From positions 1-7,034 of the forward strand of contig JBIKVN010000176.1 of the NCBI GenBank assembly GCA_044356865.1: 7,034 nucleotides of DNA. The letters run 5' to 3'. The notes below the pieces were generated by a model that did no database searches, was not told where the DNA came from, and was given only the letters and a program-made list of their open reading frames with translations. Positions 1 to 6,482 of this stretch are shown here, piece after piece (the first letter of the stretch is position 1; the number at the start of each line of letters is the position of its first letter). The DNA is from JBEIUL01 sp044356865 (GTDB taxonomy: Bacteria; Planctomycetota; Phycisphaerae; Phycisphaerales; SM1A02). The position numbers were made by a program, and so were the translations under genes.

Positions 1-1156
1 GGACCTCGATCGACTCCGGCGGGCCGCCGCGCACCGCGATCGATTCGGTACGCGTCGTGAAGGGCTCGCGCGAACCGGGTACGAGATGGCGCGACGGGTC
101 GGCGGGGTCGGTCTCGATCACGACGTGGTCGAGGAAGTCGCCGTGGAGATTCGTGAAGGTCCACGCGACGAGGCCGTTCGAACCGGCGACGATTCCCGGA
201 ACGCCCGGCAGCGAGAAGCCCATCAGCCGCGTGCCGGGCCAGGCGAGCTCGATCCGGTACCAGACGCCGGGGATCGCGAGACCGAGGTGCATGTCGCCGG
301 CGAGCAGCGCGGCGCCGTGCCGCGTGCGCTCGCCCGCGATCGCGAACGCGTTCGAGCCGGGAGTCCGCTCGTGGGCGTCGGGACCCGTTGGACTGGCGGG
401 GGCGGCGGCGGGCGCAGGGTCCGGCCGCACCCGCAGGTCGAGGACCTCCGGCCCCGGCATCGGTACCGCATCGCCGTCGGGGCCGGCCGGACCGGCCACG
501 GGCGCGTCGCTGCCCCCTTCCCCGAGCAGGAACGCCGCCACCGCCTGAGGCAGTTCGGCGAGCGCGGGCCCGAACCGGGTCTCGCGGAGGGCCTCCTCGT
601 GCAGCCGCCACGCGAGGCTGAGGATCACCAGCAGCGAGTCTTCCGGCCGCCACGGGCTCGGCGCCACCGCGAACGCGGCGTGTTCGGCAGGCGGCCGCTC
701 CCGGGCCCCAAGTCCGGCGTTGACGCCCGAGGCGTAGGCCTCGAGGGCGAGGCGCTGTACCTCGGGCAGGGCCGCGAACGCCCGCTCGGCGACGCCCCGC
801 AGGCCGAGGACCCGCCGCTCGCGATCGAGCGCGAGCGTCGAGGGTCCCACCAGCTCCGACAGTTCACCCGCGGCGGCGCGGCGGAAGAGGTCCATCGCGC
901 CGAAGCGGTCGCGGGCGTGGTACCAGCCTTCGATGCGGTACGCGTCGTACTCGCTCGCGGCCTCGATCGCGGGAACGCCGAGCGAATCGAGCGCCGCCGA
1001 GGCGGGCGCCGACAGGCCGGGCAGCGGGGTGGGGGCGTCGCGCGGCGCCATTGCGAGGGCGGGAAACAGCGAGAGCGCGATCGCGCCCGCTCGCCACCCC
1101 CCGATCCAGCTCCCGATCCAGCTCCCAATGAAACTCCCGATCCAACTCCCCATCAT
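1..1156 (-). CDS. Penicillin acylase family protein (S45 Ntn-hydrolase), 3' end outside window
   Basis: This is probably an exported amide hydrolase of the penicillin acylase / acyl-homoserine-lactone acylase superfamily, made as a precursor that cuts itself into alpha and beta chains. About 385 codons are visible and the frame is open to base 1. Residues 60-104 carry the family's N-terminal signature (GVP.IEA, then GWYHARDRFGAMDLFRR and ELVGP). A Pro/Ala-rich linker follows, then G267-S268-N-A-F. Ser268 would be the new N-terminal nucleophile, and the ERTRHGAALLAGDMHLGL stretch after it is the usual continuation. Further on come WYRIELAWPG, PGVPGIVAGSNGLVAW and TNLHGDFLDH. The later catalytic Asn is not covered. 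The ATG at 1156 is chosen because it overlaps the upstream gene's stop (ATGA), implying translational coupling. Residues 2-21 are an odd GS[W/F]I repeat leading into a hydrophobic stretch ending AMA, which together could form a signal peptide. The substrate cannot be told: lactone signals, beta-lactams and other N-acyl compounds are all possible. Confidence 0.88.
   Translation of the reverse strand, partial: MMGSWIGSFIGSWIGSWIGGWRAGAIALSLFPALAMAPRDAPTPLPGLSAPASAALDSLGVPAIEAASEYDAYRIEGWYHARDRFGAMDLFRRAAAGELSELVGPSTLALDRERRVLGLRGVAERAFAALPEVQRLALEAYASGVNAGLGARERPPAEHAAFAVAPSPWRPEDSLLVILSLAWRLHEEALRETRFGPALAELPQAVAAFLLGEGGSDAPVAGPAGPDGDAVPMPGPEVLDLRVRPDPAPAAAPASPTGPDAHERTPGSNAFAIAGERTRHGAALLAGDMHLGLAIPGVWYRIELAWPGTRLMGFSLPGVPGIVAGSNGLVAWTFTNLHGDFLDHVVIETDPADPSRHLVPGSREPFTTRTESIAVRGGPPESIEV
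1102..1149 (-). repeat. 12-bp tandem repeat, four units, at the start of the acylase gene
   Basis: Plus-strand units are 1102-1113 and 1114-1125 (both CGATCCAGCTCC), 1126-1137 (CAATGAAACTCC) and 1138-1149 (CGATCCAACTCC). Since 12 is a multiple of 3, the reading frame is kept. The repeat encodes GSWI/GSFI units immediately after the start codon, so length changes by slippage would lengthen or shorten the N-terminus without a frameshift. Confidence 0.9.
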
Positions 1157-2247
1157 GGCGCCACCCGAAGCAGGAACTCCGGCGCGTCGGGCAGGTCCTT
1201 GGCGAAGACCCCGAGTTTCGCGCCGCTCGCGAGGTCGAAGCGATCGATGCGCTTCGCCGAACGGCTGCCGACGAGGAGGGTGTTGCCGTCGACGGCGATC
1301 ACCGACGGGGCCTTCACACCCTCGCTCGAGCAGTCGAGAAGCTGCCGCACCGGGCCGCCGTCGAGCGGGACCCGCCAGACGACCTCCTTCTCGTTGTCGC
1401 CGACCAAGAGCGCCCCGTCCGGCGCCATCGCCAGCTGGATCGGGCCTTTCGCCCCGTGTTCGGGCCCGAGCAGCGTCGCGAGGCGGCGGCCGGTGGTCGC
1501 CTCGTGGCGAGTCACCGAGCTTCGCTTCTTGTCGGCGACCAGCACCGAGCCATCCGGCGCGACGAGCACCCCGCGCACTTCCCGCAGCCCGTCCTTCACC
1601 TGCGCCTCGGCGGCAAGGAAGGTGCCGGGGGCGAGGCCCGAGACTCCGGCGAGCGACGCCGGTGGCGGCAGTGGCCGACCGGGCTCGGGCCCGTCGAGCG
1701 CCGCGTACCGGGTCACGGTGTTCGAGTCCTGGTTCGAGAGGTAGATCGTGCCGTCGGACGCGAGGGCGATCTGGTAGGGATGCACGAGGGCCGGGTTGTC
1801 CGGGCCACCTCGGATCGGCACGCCGATGAAAGGCCGCGGGGTCGCCCCGTCGCCCGCCCCGAACCGCGCGACGAAGGTCCGGTCCTTGAACGCGTTCACG
1901 AGAAGCAGCCCGCCGTCGGGCAGCCGGGCCATCCCGCGGAGATCCTTGAGCGGGCCGCCGTCGGCCTCGGGCACCGCGGCGACCGCGGGGCCGAGCGGGC
2001 GGCCGTCGGCGGCGAAAGCCAGGACGGTGTTCCCGCCGCTCTCGCCGTGCAGGGTCAGGAACCAGGCGGGCCGGGCGTCCTCGCCGTCGCGGGCCGTCTC
2101 CTTCCGGTGGTGCTTGTCGTGGTCCCTGTCGTGGTCCCTGTCGTGATTCTGGGCGTCCTGCGTCGCCGCGGCCGCGAGAGGCGGAAGACCGGCCAGCACC
2201 ACGAGGATTGCCAGGACCGACACGCGAAAGGCCGGCGGGATGCGCAT
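1153..2247 (-). CDS. Secreted NHL/SMP-30-like beta-propeller protein
   Basis: A 364-residue exported protein with no recognisable catalytic signature. Residues 1-28 form a signal peptide: a basic start, the hydrophobic run VSVLAILVVLAGLPPLAAA, and probable cleavage near AAA/ATQ. A His/Asp-rich linker follows at 34-48 (HDRDHDRDHDKHH), a candidate divalent-metal binder. At least five blade-like repeats then share the pattern 'hydrophobic-APDG-LLV-D/N...V-R', around residues 103-129, 156-181, 225-248, 268-293 and 314-338. This matches NHL or SMP-30/gluconolactonase-type propellers, which usually bind ligands or sometimes hydrolyse lactones. The ATG at 2247 is preferred. An in-frame TTG at 2256 would add only three residues, and neither has a clear Shine-Dalgarno site. 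It lies 41 bases after the acyltransferase gene, and its TGA overlaps the acylase ATG, so co-expression with both is likely. The precise role is unknown. Confidence 0.8.
   Translation of the reverse strand: MRIPPAFRVSVLAILVVLAGLPPLAAAATQDAQNHDRDHDRDHDKHHRKETARDGEDARPAWFLTLHGESGGNTVLAFAADGRPLGPAVAAVPEADGGPLKDLRGMARLPDGGLLLVNAFKDRTFVARFGAGDGATPRPFIGVPIRGGPDNPALVHPYQIALASDGTIYLSNQDSNTVTRYAALDGPEPGRPLPPPASLAGVSGLAPGTFLAAEAQVKDGLREVRGVLVAPDGSVLVADKKRSSVTRHEATTGRRLATLLGPEHGAKGPIQLAMAPDGALLVGDNEKEVVWRVPLDGGPVRQLLDCSSEGVKAPSVIAVDGNTLLVGSRSAKRIDRFDLASGAKLGVFAKDLPDAPEFLLRVAP
2116..2151 (-). repeat. 12-bp tandem repeat encoding the His/Asp-rich linker
   Basis: Plus-strand units are GTCGTGGTCCCT at 2116-2127 and again at 2128-2139, then a diverged GTCGTGATTCTG at 2140-2151. 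Read on the minus strand these give the HDRD-type repeats just after the signal peptide of the beta-propeller protein. Frame is conserved. Confidence 0.85.
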
Positions 2248-2288
2248 GGCGGTCAAGGTACCGCCGACCGCGGGCCTTCAGGACCGGC

Positions 2289-4193
2289 TCAGGCGTTGCG
2301 TTCGCGGGTCGGCTCGCCCGCGCCCCGCCCGCCGCGGCTGCCCCGCTCGATGGCGGCCCGGTCGACCGCGACCCCGTGGTGCTCGTAGAAACTCGCGGTC
2401 TGCTCGCCCATGTAGTGGGTCAGGACCCGCTGGTCGACGAGGGCGAGGTCGACGAGGTTGCAGACATCGACGCAGTTCTGGAAGTGGCGGTCGACGTTCG
2501 CGGCGAGGCCGGTCCCGCCGAGCTTCATGTACTGGGTCAGCAGCACCGGCACGCCGCGGCGGTCGCGCTCGATGGTCCGCACGAGCTCGTCGAGGTCATC
2601 CGGCGTGGTGGCGGGATCCGCGAGGAACTCGCGCTCGACCGAGCCGAGCGGGGGAAGCTTCGGCAGCACGCGGCCGCGCACGAGGCCCTGCAGGTCGGGT
2701 CGGTTCGGCCGCGAGAGCGCGAAGTGCACCATGTACGAACTCGCGAGCGGGCGGAAGTCGCTCGCGATCGAGACCGGCCCGAAGAGGCAGCGGTAGCGGG
2801 GGTGCCGGGCGGCGTAGCGGCCGATGCCGCGCCAGAGAAGCAGCAGCGGCACATGCTGCCTTTGGTACTCGCTTCGCACGAACGAGCGGCCGAGCTCGAG
2901 GGCCGGGCCCATGCGGGCGAAGAACTCCTCGTCGAACTTGAACAGGGTGTGCGTGTAGAGTCCCGTCGGCCCCTCGCGCTTGAGGATCTCGTCGGTCGGG
3001 CCGAGGCGGTAGGCGCCGACGAGCTCGCCCCGTGCCCCGTTCCAGACGAAGAGCTGCAGGTAGTTCTGGTCGTAGCGATCGAGGTCGATCGAATGGCCGG
3101 TGCCCTCGCCGATCGCCCGGAACGTGATCTCGCGCAGCCGCCCGATCTCGCCCAGGAGCGAGGGGATCTCGCTCGCGTGGGCGATGCAGACCCGGAAATC
3201 GCCGGTCTTGAAGAGGACCTGGTCGGAGGGCAGCAGGTCGACCTCACGCTCGAGGAGGGCCCCGCCCGGCACCGTACGCAGCGGCCGCAGCGACGCCGGA
3301 TCGATCGGCGGGGCGGTGCTCGGGGCCGCCCGCAGGGCCTCGACGCCCATCCGCACGCGGCGCAGGGCCCGCGACGGCTCGCCCCAGCGTTTCCACTTCG
3401 CGGGCGGTATGGGGTGGCCGACCTCGATGCGGATCACGCGCTCGCGCGGGTTCAGGTACTCGCGCACGAGGAGGCTCGTCCGCAGCAGGGGATGCACGAG
3501 GCCGACGAGCTGGAAGAGGTTCGAGTTGCGGCCGAGGAAGCGCACCGGCACGATCGTCGCGTCGGATTGTCGGGCGAGCCGCATCGCCTGCTCGTCCCAG
3601 GGGCCGTCCTCGACCACCCGCTCGCCGCGGGCGAGGCTCGAGATCTCGCCGGCCGGGAAGACCGCCACCGCGTGGCCGGCCCGGATCCAGTCGACGGCCT
3701 GACGCATCGCGGGAAGATTCCGCCGCGTCGCGGCGCTCGATCCGAACGGATCGACGAAGAAGCAACGGCGGGCCGCGGCGGGAATGCCGCGGAGGGCCTC
3801 GTTCGCGAAGAACTTCTCGTCGGTGCGGACCTGCTCGACCGCCCACGCGAGGCTGGTCGCGTCGAGGATGCCGAACGGGTGGTTCGCGACGATCACGAGC
3901 GGCCCGGTCGCCGGGATCCGCGCGAGCTCGGCCCGGTCGACCTCGACCCGCACGCCCGAATTCGCGAGGACCTTCTCGAGCAGCTCGAGCGAACCGGGGT
4001 CGACGCCCTTCGCGACCGCGGCGTGCTCGGCGATCGCCCGATCGATGCCGGTGACCCAGGTGACGACCGAGACGAGTTTCGAGAGCAGCGGTCCGCCGAA
4101 GCGGGGCGGGACGAAGCGGACGGTGTCCTCGAAGGTCGCGCCGCCGAGGCCTGCGGCAGGATCGATCGGTTCGCTCGGGCCGCGGGAACTCAT
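2289..4193 (-). CDS. Two-domain acyltransferase: PlsC-like O-acyltransferase fused to GNAT/hemolysin-type N-acyltransferase (ornithine-lipid type)
   Basis: A 634-residue cytoplasmic, membrane-associated enzyme likely to make an acyl-amino-acid lipid such as ornithine lipid. In that pathway the OlsB-type activity N-acylates the amino acid with a 3-hydroxyacyl group, and the OlsA-type activity then O-acylates the hydroxyl. The N-terminal PlsC-like half shows NHPFGILD at 104-111 (catalytic His/Asp motif), FFVDPFGSS at 145-153, VFPAGEISS at 178-186 and IVPVRFLGRN at 214-223. The C-terminal half, about 325-490, resembles the Acetyltransf_5/hemolysin GNAT group: YLQLFVWN, GELVGAYRLG, a FVRSEYQRQ stretch, then LLLWRGIGRY and LFGPVSIASDF. 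OlsF is a known single-chain enzyme with both activities, but I did not verify its domain order against this one. Planctomycetes are known to make ornithine lipids. The His and Asp are five residues apart, against four in textbook PlsC. The ATG at 4193 is the only sensible start, and no Shine-Dalgarno site is evident. It would be the first gene of the minus-strand operon. Confidence 0.85.
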   Translation of the reverse strand: MSSRGPSEPIDPAAGLGGATFEDTVRFVPPRFGGPLLSKLVSVVTWVTGIDRAIAEHAAVAKGVDPGSLELLEKVLANSGVRVEVDRAELARIPATGPLVIVANHPFGILDATSLAWAVEQVRTDEKFFANEALRGIPAAARRCFFVDPFGSSAATRRNLPAMRQAVDWIRAGHAVAVFPAGEISSLARGERVVEDGPWDEQAMRLARQSDATIVPVRFLGRNSNLFQLVGLVHPLLRTSLLVREYLNPRERVIRIEVGHPIPPAKWKRWGEPSRALRRVRMGVEALRAAPSTAPPIDPASLRPLRTVPGGALLEREVDLLPSDQVLFKTGDFRVCIAHASEIPSLLGEIGRLREITFRAIGEGTGHSIDLDRYDQNYLQLFVWNGARGELVGAYRLGPTDEILKREGPTGLYTHTLFKFDEEFFARMGPALELGRSFVRSEYQRQHVPLLLLWRGIGRYAARHPRYRCLFGPVSIASDFRPLASSYMVHFALSRPNRPDLQGLVRGRVLPKLPPLGSVEREFLADPATTPDDLDELVRTIERDRRGVPVLLTQYMKLGGTGLAANVDRHFQNCVDVCNLVDLALVDQRVLTHYMGEQTASFYEHHGVAVDRAAIERGSRGGRGAGEPTRERNA

Positions 4194-4202
4194 GAGCGGC
4201 CG

Positions 4203-4230
4203 ATGCTAACGGGCCCCGCGGGCTTGGCAA
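4203..4230 (-). promoter_or_regulatory. Candidate promoter of the acyltransferase/propeller/acylase operon
   Basis: On the minus strand TTGCCA (4230-4225) matches the -35 consensus at five of six bases. TAGCAT (4208-4203) matches the -10 at four of six, with a 16-base spacer. Transcription would begin only a few bases before the ATG at 4193, giving an almost leaderless mRNA, which fits the missing Shine-Dalgarno site. The spacer contains the palindrome CCCGCGGG (4215-4222). In DNA this GC-rich such a match is uncommon but could be chance. Confidence 0.3.
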
Positions 4231-4314
4231 CCGGCAGGTCGGGATTCCGTTCGGTTCGCCTTGGCCGGACGGGAAACTGGCGGATCCGGTCCCGATCACG
4301 GCCGCCCGGTCCGG

Positions 4315-4347
4315 GGCCGATCGGCCGATTTCGCCGGCGTTCGGCCG
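4315..4347. promoter_or_regulatory. Palindromes upstream of the glycosyltransferase gene, possible operator
   Basis: GGCCGATCGGCC at 4315-4326 is a perfect 12-bp palindrome. It overlaps a 7-bp inverted pair, CGGCCGA at 4322-4328 and TCGGCCG at 4341-4347, separated by 12 bases. The position, just ahead of the GTG at 4364, suits an operator. GGCC-rich palindromes are common in this DNA, so function is uncertain. Confidence 0.25.
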
Positions 4348-4363
4348 CCGATATCCTCGGACC

Positions 4364-5218
4364 GTGGCGAGCGTATCCGTCGTCGTGACGACCTACCGGT
4401 GGCCGCAGGCGCTCCGGGCGGTCCTTGCCGGGCTCGCGGCCCAGTCCGATCGCGACTTCGAGACGGTCGTCGCCGACGACGGGTCGGGGCCCGAGACCGC
4501 GGCCGAACTTCGGGCCGCCGCCCCGGGCCTTCGCGGCGGGCTCGTCCACGTCTGGCACCCCGACCGCGGCTTCCGGGCGGGGCCGATCCGCAACCGCGGC
4601 GTTGCGGCCGCCCGCGGCGACTACCTCGTCTTCCTCGACGGCGACTCGATCCCGCGACCGGGCTTCGTGGCGACCCATCGGGCCGCGGCCCGCCGCGGCT
4701 GGGCGATCCGCGGCCGGCGGGCTCTCCTGTCGGCCCGGCTCACCGGGCGGGTGCTTGCGGGCGAGGTCGACGCGGCGGCGGCGACGACGAGGGAACTGTT
4801 GCGCTGGCGGCGAAGCGGCGATCTCAATCGCCTGCTGCCGTTCGTCGTCCCAGTCTCGGTCTCGCTCCCGTCCGTCCGCACGGCCCTCGGGCTCGGCCTC
4901 CACTGGAAGCACGCCCGCACCGTCAACTTCGCGGCGTGGCGCGGCGACCTCGAACGCGTGAACGGTTTCGACGAGCGCTTCACCGGCTGGGGCTTCGAGG
5001 ACTCCGACCTCGCGATCCGTCTCGGCCGGGCGTGCGTGCGGCTCGGGGCGTTGCCGGGAGCGGGCACGGTGCTGCACCTTCACCATCGCGAGTCCGACCG
5101 GTCGCTCGCGGGCGAGAATCTCGCGCGGCTTCGCGAGCTCGAGCGGGCGGCGTCGTTCCGGGCCGAGCTCGGCTTCGACCGCGTCGATCCCGAGGCGCGG
5201 GTCGAGCGCCTTTCCTGA
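4364..5218 (+). CDS. Family 2 glycosyltransferase with a Glyco_transf_7C-like C-terminal region
   Basis: A 284-residue cytosolic enzyme that would transfer a sugar from a nucleotide-sugar donor by inversion. It has no membrane helix and could act on a polysaccharide, lipid or protein acceptor. The GT-A fold begins at once with SVSVVVTTYRWP (3-14), followed by the nucleotide-binding VVADDGSG (35-42), RNRGVAAARGDYLVFLDGDS (76-95, with DGD at 92-94 as the metal-binding DxD), and NGFDERFTGWG plus FEDSDLAIRL (200-220). That last block is typical of the galactosyltransferase-like C-terminal domain, with E212 and D213 near the likely catalytic base. LHLHH at 237-241 could supply another metal ligand. 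The GTG at 4364 is chosen because any later start would cut the first beta strand. No ribosome binding site is evident. It leads a plus-strand block and ends 22 bases before the small membrane gene. Donor and acceptor cannot be deduced. Confidence 0.88.
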   Translation: MASVSVVVTTYRWPQALRAVLAGLAAQSDRDFETVVADDGSGPETAAELRAAAPGLRGGLVHVWHPDRGFRAGPIRNRGVAAARGDYLVFLDGDSIPRPGFVATHRAAARRGWAIRGRRALLSARLTGRVLAGEVDAAAATTRELLRWRRSGDLNRLLPFVVPVSVSLPSVRTALGLGLHWKHARTVNFAAWRGDLERVNGFDERFTGWGFEDSDLAIRLGRACVRLGALPGAGTVLHLHHRESDRSLAGENLARLRELERAASFRAELGFDRVDPEARVERLS

Positions 5219-5220
5219 GC

Positions 5221-5239
5221 GGCGGGTATCGTTCCCGCC
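5221..5239 (+). other. Short hairpin between glycosyltransferase and small membrane gene
   Basis: GGCGGG (5221-5226) and CCCGCC (5234-5239) form a 6-bp stem with a 7-base loop. It fills the gap between the TGA at 5216-5218 and the ATG at 5241. There is no T-tract, so it is not an intrinsic terminator. It could hinder ribosome access to the next start. Confidence 0.45.
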
Positions 5240-5240
5240 C

Positions 5241-5507
5241 ATGAGCCACCATGAACGGAAGTCCCGGCCGAAGGCCATGACCCTTGGCCATCAGGTCCGG
5301 CTGCTTCTCCTCAATCTCGTCCTCTTCGTGACCATCGCCGCCTTCGCGGTGCTGGTCACCGGGTCGTACAACGAGATGTCGCCCGGGCATTGGACGATGA
5401 TGGCCATCCTCGTGGTCGGGGCCGCCGTGGTCGGGGTCGTCTCGACCGCGATGCATGTCAAGAAGGGCACCTGGACCAGCGTCGATGACATGGCCGAACG
5501 GTTCTGA
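5241..5507 (+). CDS. Small two-helix membrane protein, function unknown
   Basis: I do not recognise a family for this 88-residue protein. It has a basic, His-containing N-terminus (1-20), a first hydrophobic helix at about 20-41 (LLLLNLVLFVTIAAFAVLVT), a short polar loop SYNEMSPGHW, a second helix at about 51-72, and a charged C-terminal tail ending SVDDMAERF. By the positive-inside rule both ends probably face the cytoplasm. The ATG at 5241 gives the longest form. An in-frame ATG at 5277, preceded by GAAGG, would give 76 residues and keep both helices. The gene sits 22 bases after the glycosyltransferase and one base before the start of the isomerase gene, so it is very likely co-transcribed with them. 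It is judged real from its clean two-helix pattern, which is unlikely in a random GC-rich frame, and from its fit in the operon. Confidence 0.75.
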   Translation: MSHHERKSRPKAMTLGHQVRLLLLNLVLFVTIAAFAVLVTGSYNEMSPGHWTMMAILVVGAAVVGVVSTAMHVKKGTWTSVDDMAERF

Positions 5508-5508
5508 G

Positions 5509-6435
5509 GTGACGGTCGGAGTCGATCGACGCGGGGCCATCGCAGCGCTTGCGGCTTTCGGCCTGGCCGGCCTCGCGCGGGCCGACGGCGAACCGCCGGC
5601 CGAATCCGCCCCGTGGCCGATCTCGCTTGCCCAGTGGTCGCTCCATCGGCAGCTGCGGGCGGGCACGGTCGATGTGTTCGAGTTTCCGACGGTCGCACGG
5701 CAGCGGTTCGGCCTCGCCGCAATCGAGCTCGTGAACCAGTTCTACTCGCCGCGGATGTCGGGTCGGGCGGTGCCGGGCGATTGGGCGAGTCGGCTGCGGA
5801 AGCGGGCCGACGACGCGGGCGTGAAGAGCCTCCTGATCATGTGCGACGGCGAGGGCCGGCTCGGCGACCCCGACGCGGCGGCGAGGACGCAGGCGATCGA
5901 GAACCATCGGCCGTGGCTCGACGCGGCGGCGACGCTCGGGTGCCAATCGATTCGCGTGAACGCGGCGAGCGAGGGAAGTGGCGAGGAACAGCGGAAACTC
6001 GCGGCCGACGGGCTCGGGCGGCTCGCGGATCTCGCGAAGCCGATGGGTTTGAGCGTGATCGTCGAGAACCACGGTGGGCTGAGTTCGGACGGGGCGTGGC
6101 TCGCCGCGACGCTGCGGGCCGCGGGTCGCGGGAATCTCGGCAGCCTTCCGGATTTCGGGAACTTCCGCGTGGCCCCGGATCGCTGGAGCGATCGCTACCG
6201 AGGCGTGGAAGCGCTGCTGCCGCTGGCGCGGGGCGTGAGCGCGAAGAGCCACGATTTCGACGCGAACGGCGACGAGAGCTCGATCGACTACTCGCGCATG
6301 ATGGCGCTCGTCGCCGCAAGCGGCTACCGCGGCGCGATCGGCGTCGAGTACGAGGGCGTCCGGCTCTCGGAAGACGAAGGCGTGCGGGCGACGATCCGCC
6401 TGCTCGAGCGGCTGGGGTGCCGCCGGGCGGGGTGA
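5509..6435 (+). CDS. Exported sugar phosphate isomerase/epimerase-like TIM-barrel protein
   Basis: A 308-residue member of the xylose-isomerase-like / AP endonuclease 2 TIM-barrel superfamily. Its members are usually metal-dependent isomerases, epimerases or related enzymes acting on sugars or inositols. Residues 1-25 look like a twin-arginine signal: DRRGAIAALAAFGLAGLARA with cleavage after ARA, although the usual Phe after RR is missing. Tat export fits a pre-folded metal enzyme in the periplasm. The barrel opens with PISLAQWSLHR (37-47) and AIELVNQFY (71-79). Likely metal or active-site residues are E186 (VENHGG), D215 (PDFGNF), H248 (KSHDFD) and E280 (GVEYEG). The GTG at 5509 starts one base after the preceding stop and gives a compact signal peptide. 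In-frame ATGs at 5485 and 5455 would overlap the upstream gene. The substrate is unknown, and pairing with a glycosyltransferase hints at carbohydrate metabolism only loosely. It is the last gene of its block. Confidence 0.85.
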   Translation: MTVGVDRRGAIAALAAFGLAGLARADGEPPAESAPWPISLAQWSLHRQLRAGTVDVFEFPTVARQRFGLAAIELVNQFYSPRMSGRAVPGDWASRLRKRADDAGVKSLLIMCDGEGRLGDPDAAARTQAIENHRPWLDAAATLGCQSIRVNAASEGSGEEQRKLAADGLGRLADLAKPMGLSVIVENHGGLSSDGAWLAATLRAAGRGNLGSLPDFGNFRVAPDRWSDRYRGVEALLPLARGVSAKSHDFDANGDESSIDYSRMMALVAASGYRGAIGVEYEGVRLSEDEGVRATIRLLERLGCRRAG

Positions 6436-6474
6436 GGGATCGAGCCCAAAGAGTCGTCCCGGACCGCACCCCGC
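6436..6474. repeat. Spacer with a decayed edge of the downstream 224-base repeat
   Basis: GAGTCGTC at 6451-6458 recurs exactly 224 bases later at 6675-6682. The following bases are only partly alike, up to the shared GCGCATGG. This suggests the array once extended further left, or that its first boundary has decayed. No gene or terminator is visible here. Confidence 0.5.
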
Positions 6475-6482
6475 GCATGGAG

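Larger units (their letters stand above)
4194..4363. promoter_or_regulatory. Divergent intergenic region between the two gene blocks
   Basis: These 170 bases separate the starts of the acyltransferase (minus) and glycosyltransferase (plus) genes, so promoters for both blocks should lie here. No gene is visible. For the plus block the best -10-like match is TATCCT at 4352-4357, only six bases before the GTG and with no convincing -35, so it is not annotated separately. Palindromes at 4315-4347 are listed on their own. Confidence 0.5.

Noticed and set aside
86..1744. 552-codon plus-strand open frame opposite the acylase and propeller genes
   Set aside because: Its translation is low-complexity Arg/Gly/Pro-rich with no family signature, while the minus-strand frames show clear acylase and propeller motifs. 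Long antisense frames are expected at this GC content.
2248..2256. TTG start for the propeller protein
   Set aside because: An ATG nine bases downstream gives a complete signal peptide, and the TTG has no better ribosome binding site.
2208..4388. 726-codon plus-strand open frame opposite the acyltransferase gene
   Set aside because: It mirrors the real gene. Its composition is rich in Arg, Glu and Asp without domains, and it runs across the divergent promoter region into the glycosyltransferase start.
4190..5278. 362-codon minus-strand open frame opposite the glycosyltransferase
   Set aside because: It shows no motifs and is charged and low in complexity, whereas the plus frame has a complete GT-A signature set.
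5455..5508. Earlier ATG starts (5455, 5485) for the isomerase
   Set aside because: They would overlap the small membrane gene by 53 or 23 bases. The GTG at 5509 gives a normal-length signal peptide and typical operon spacing. ATG 5485 is not fully excluded.
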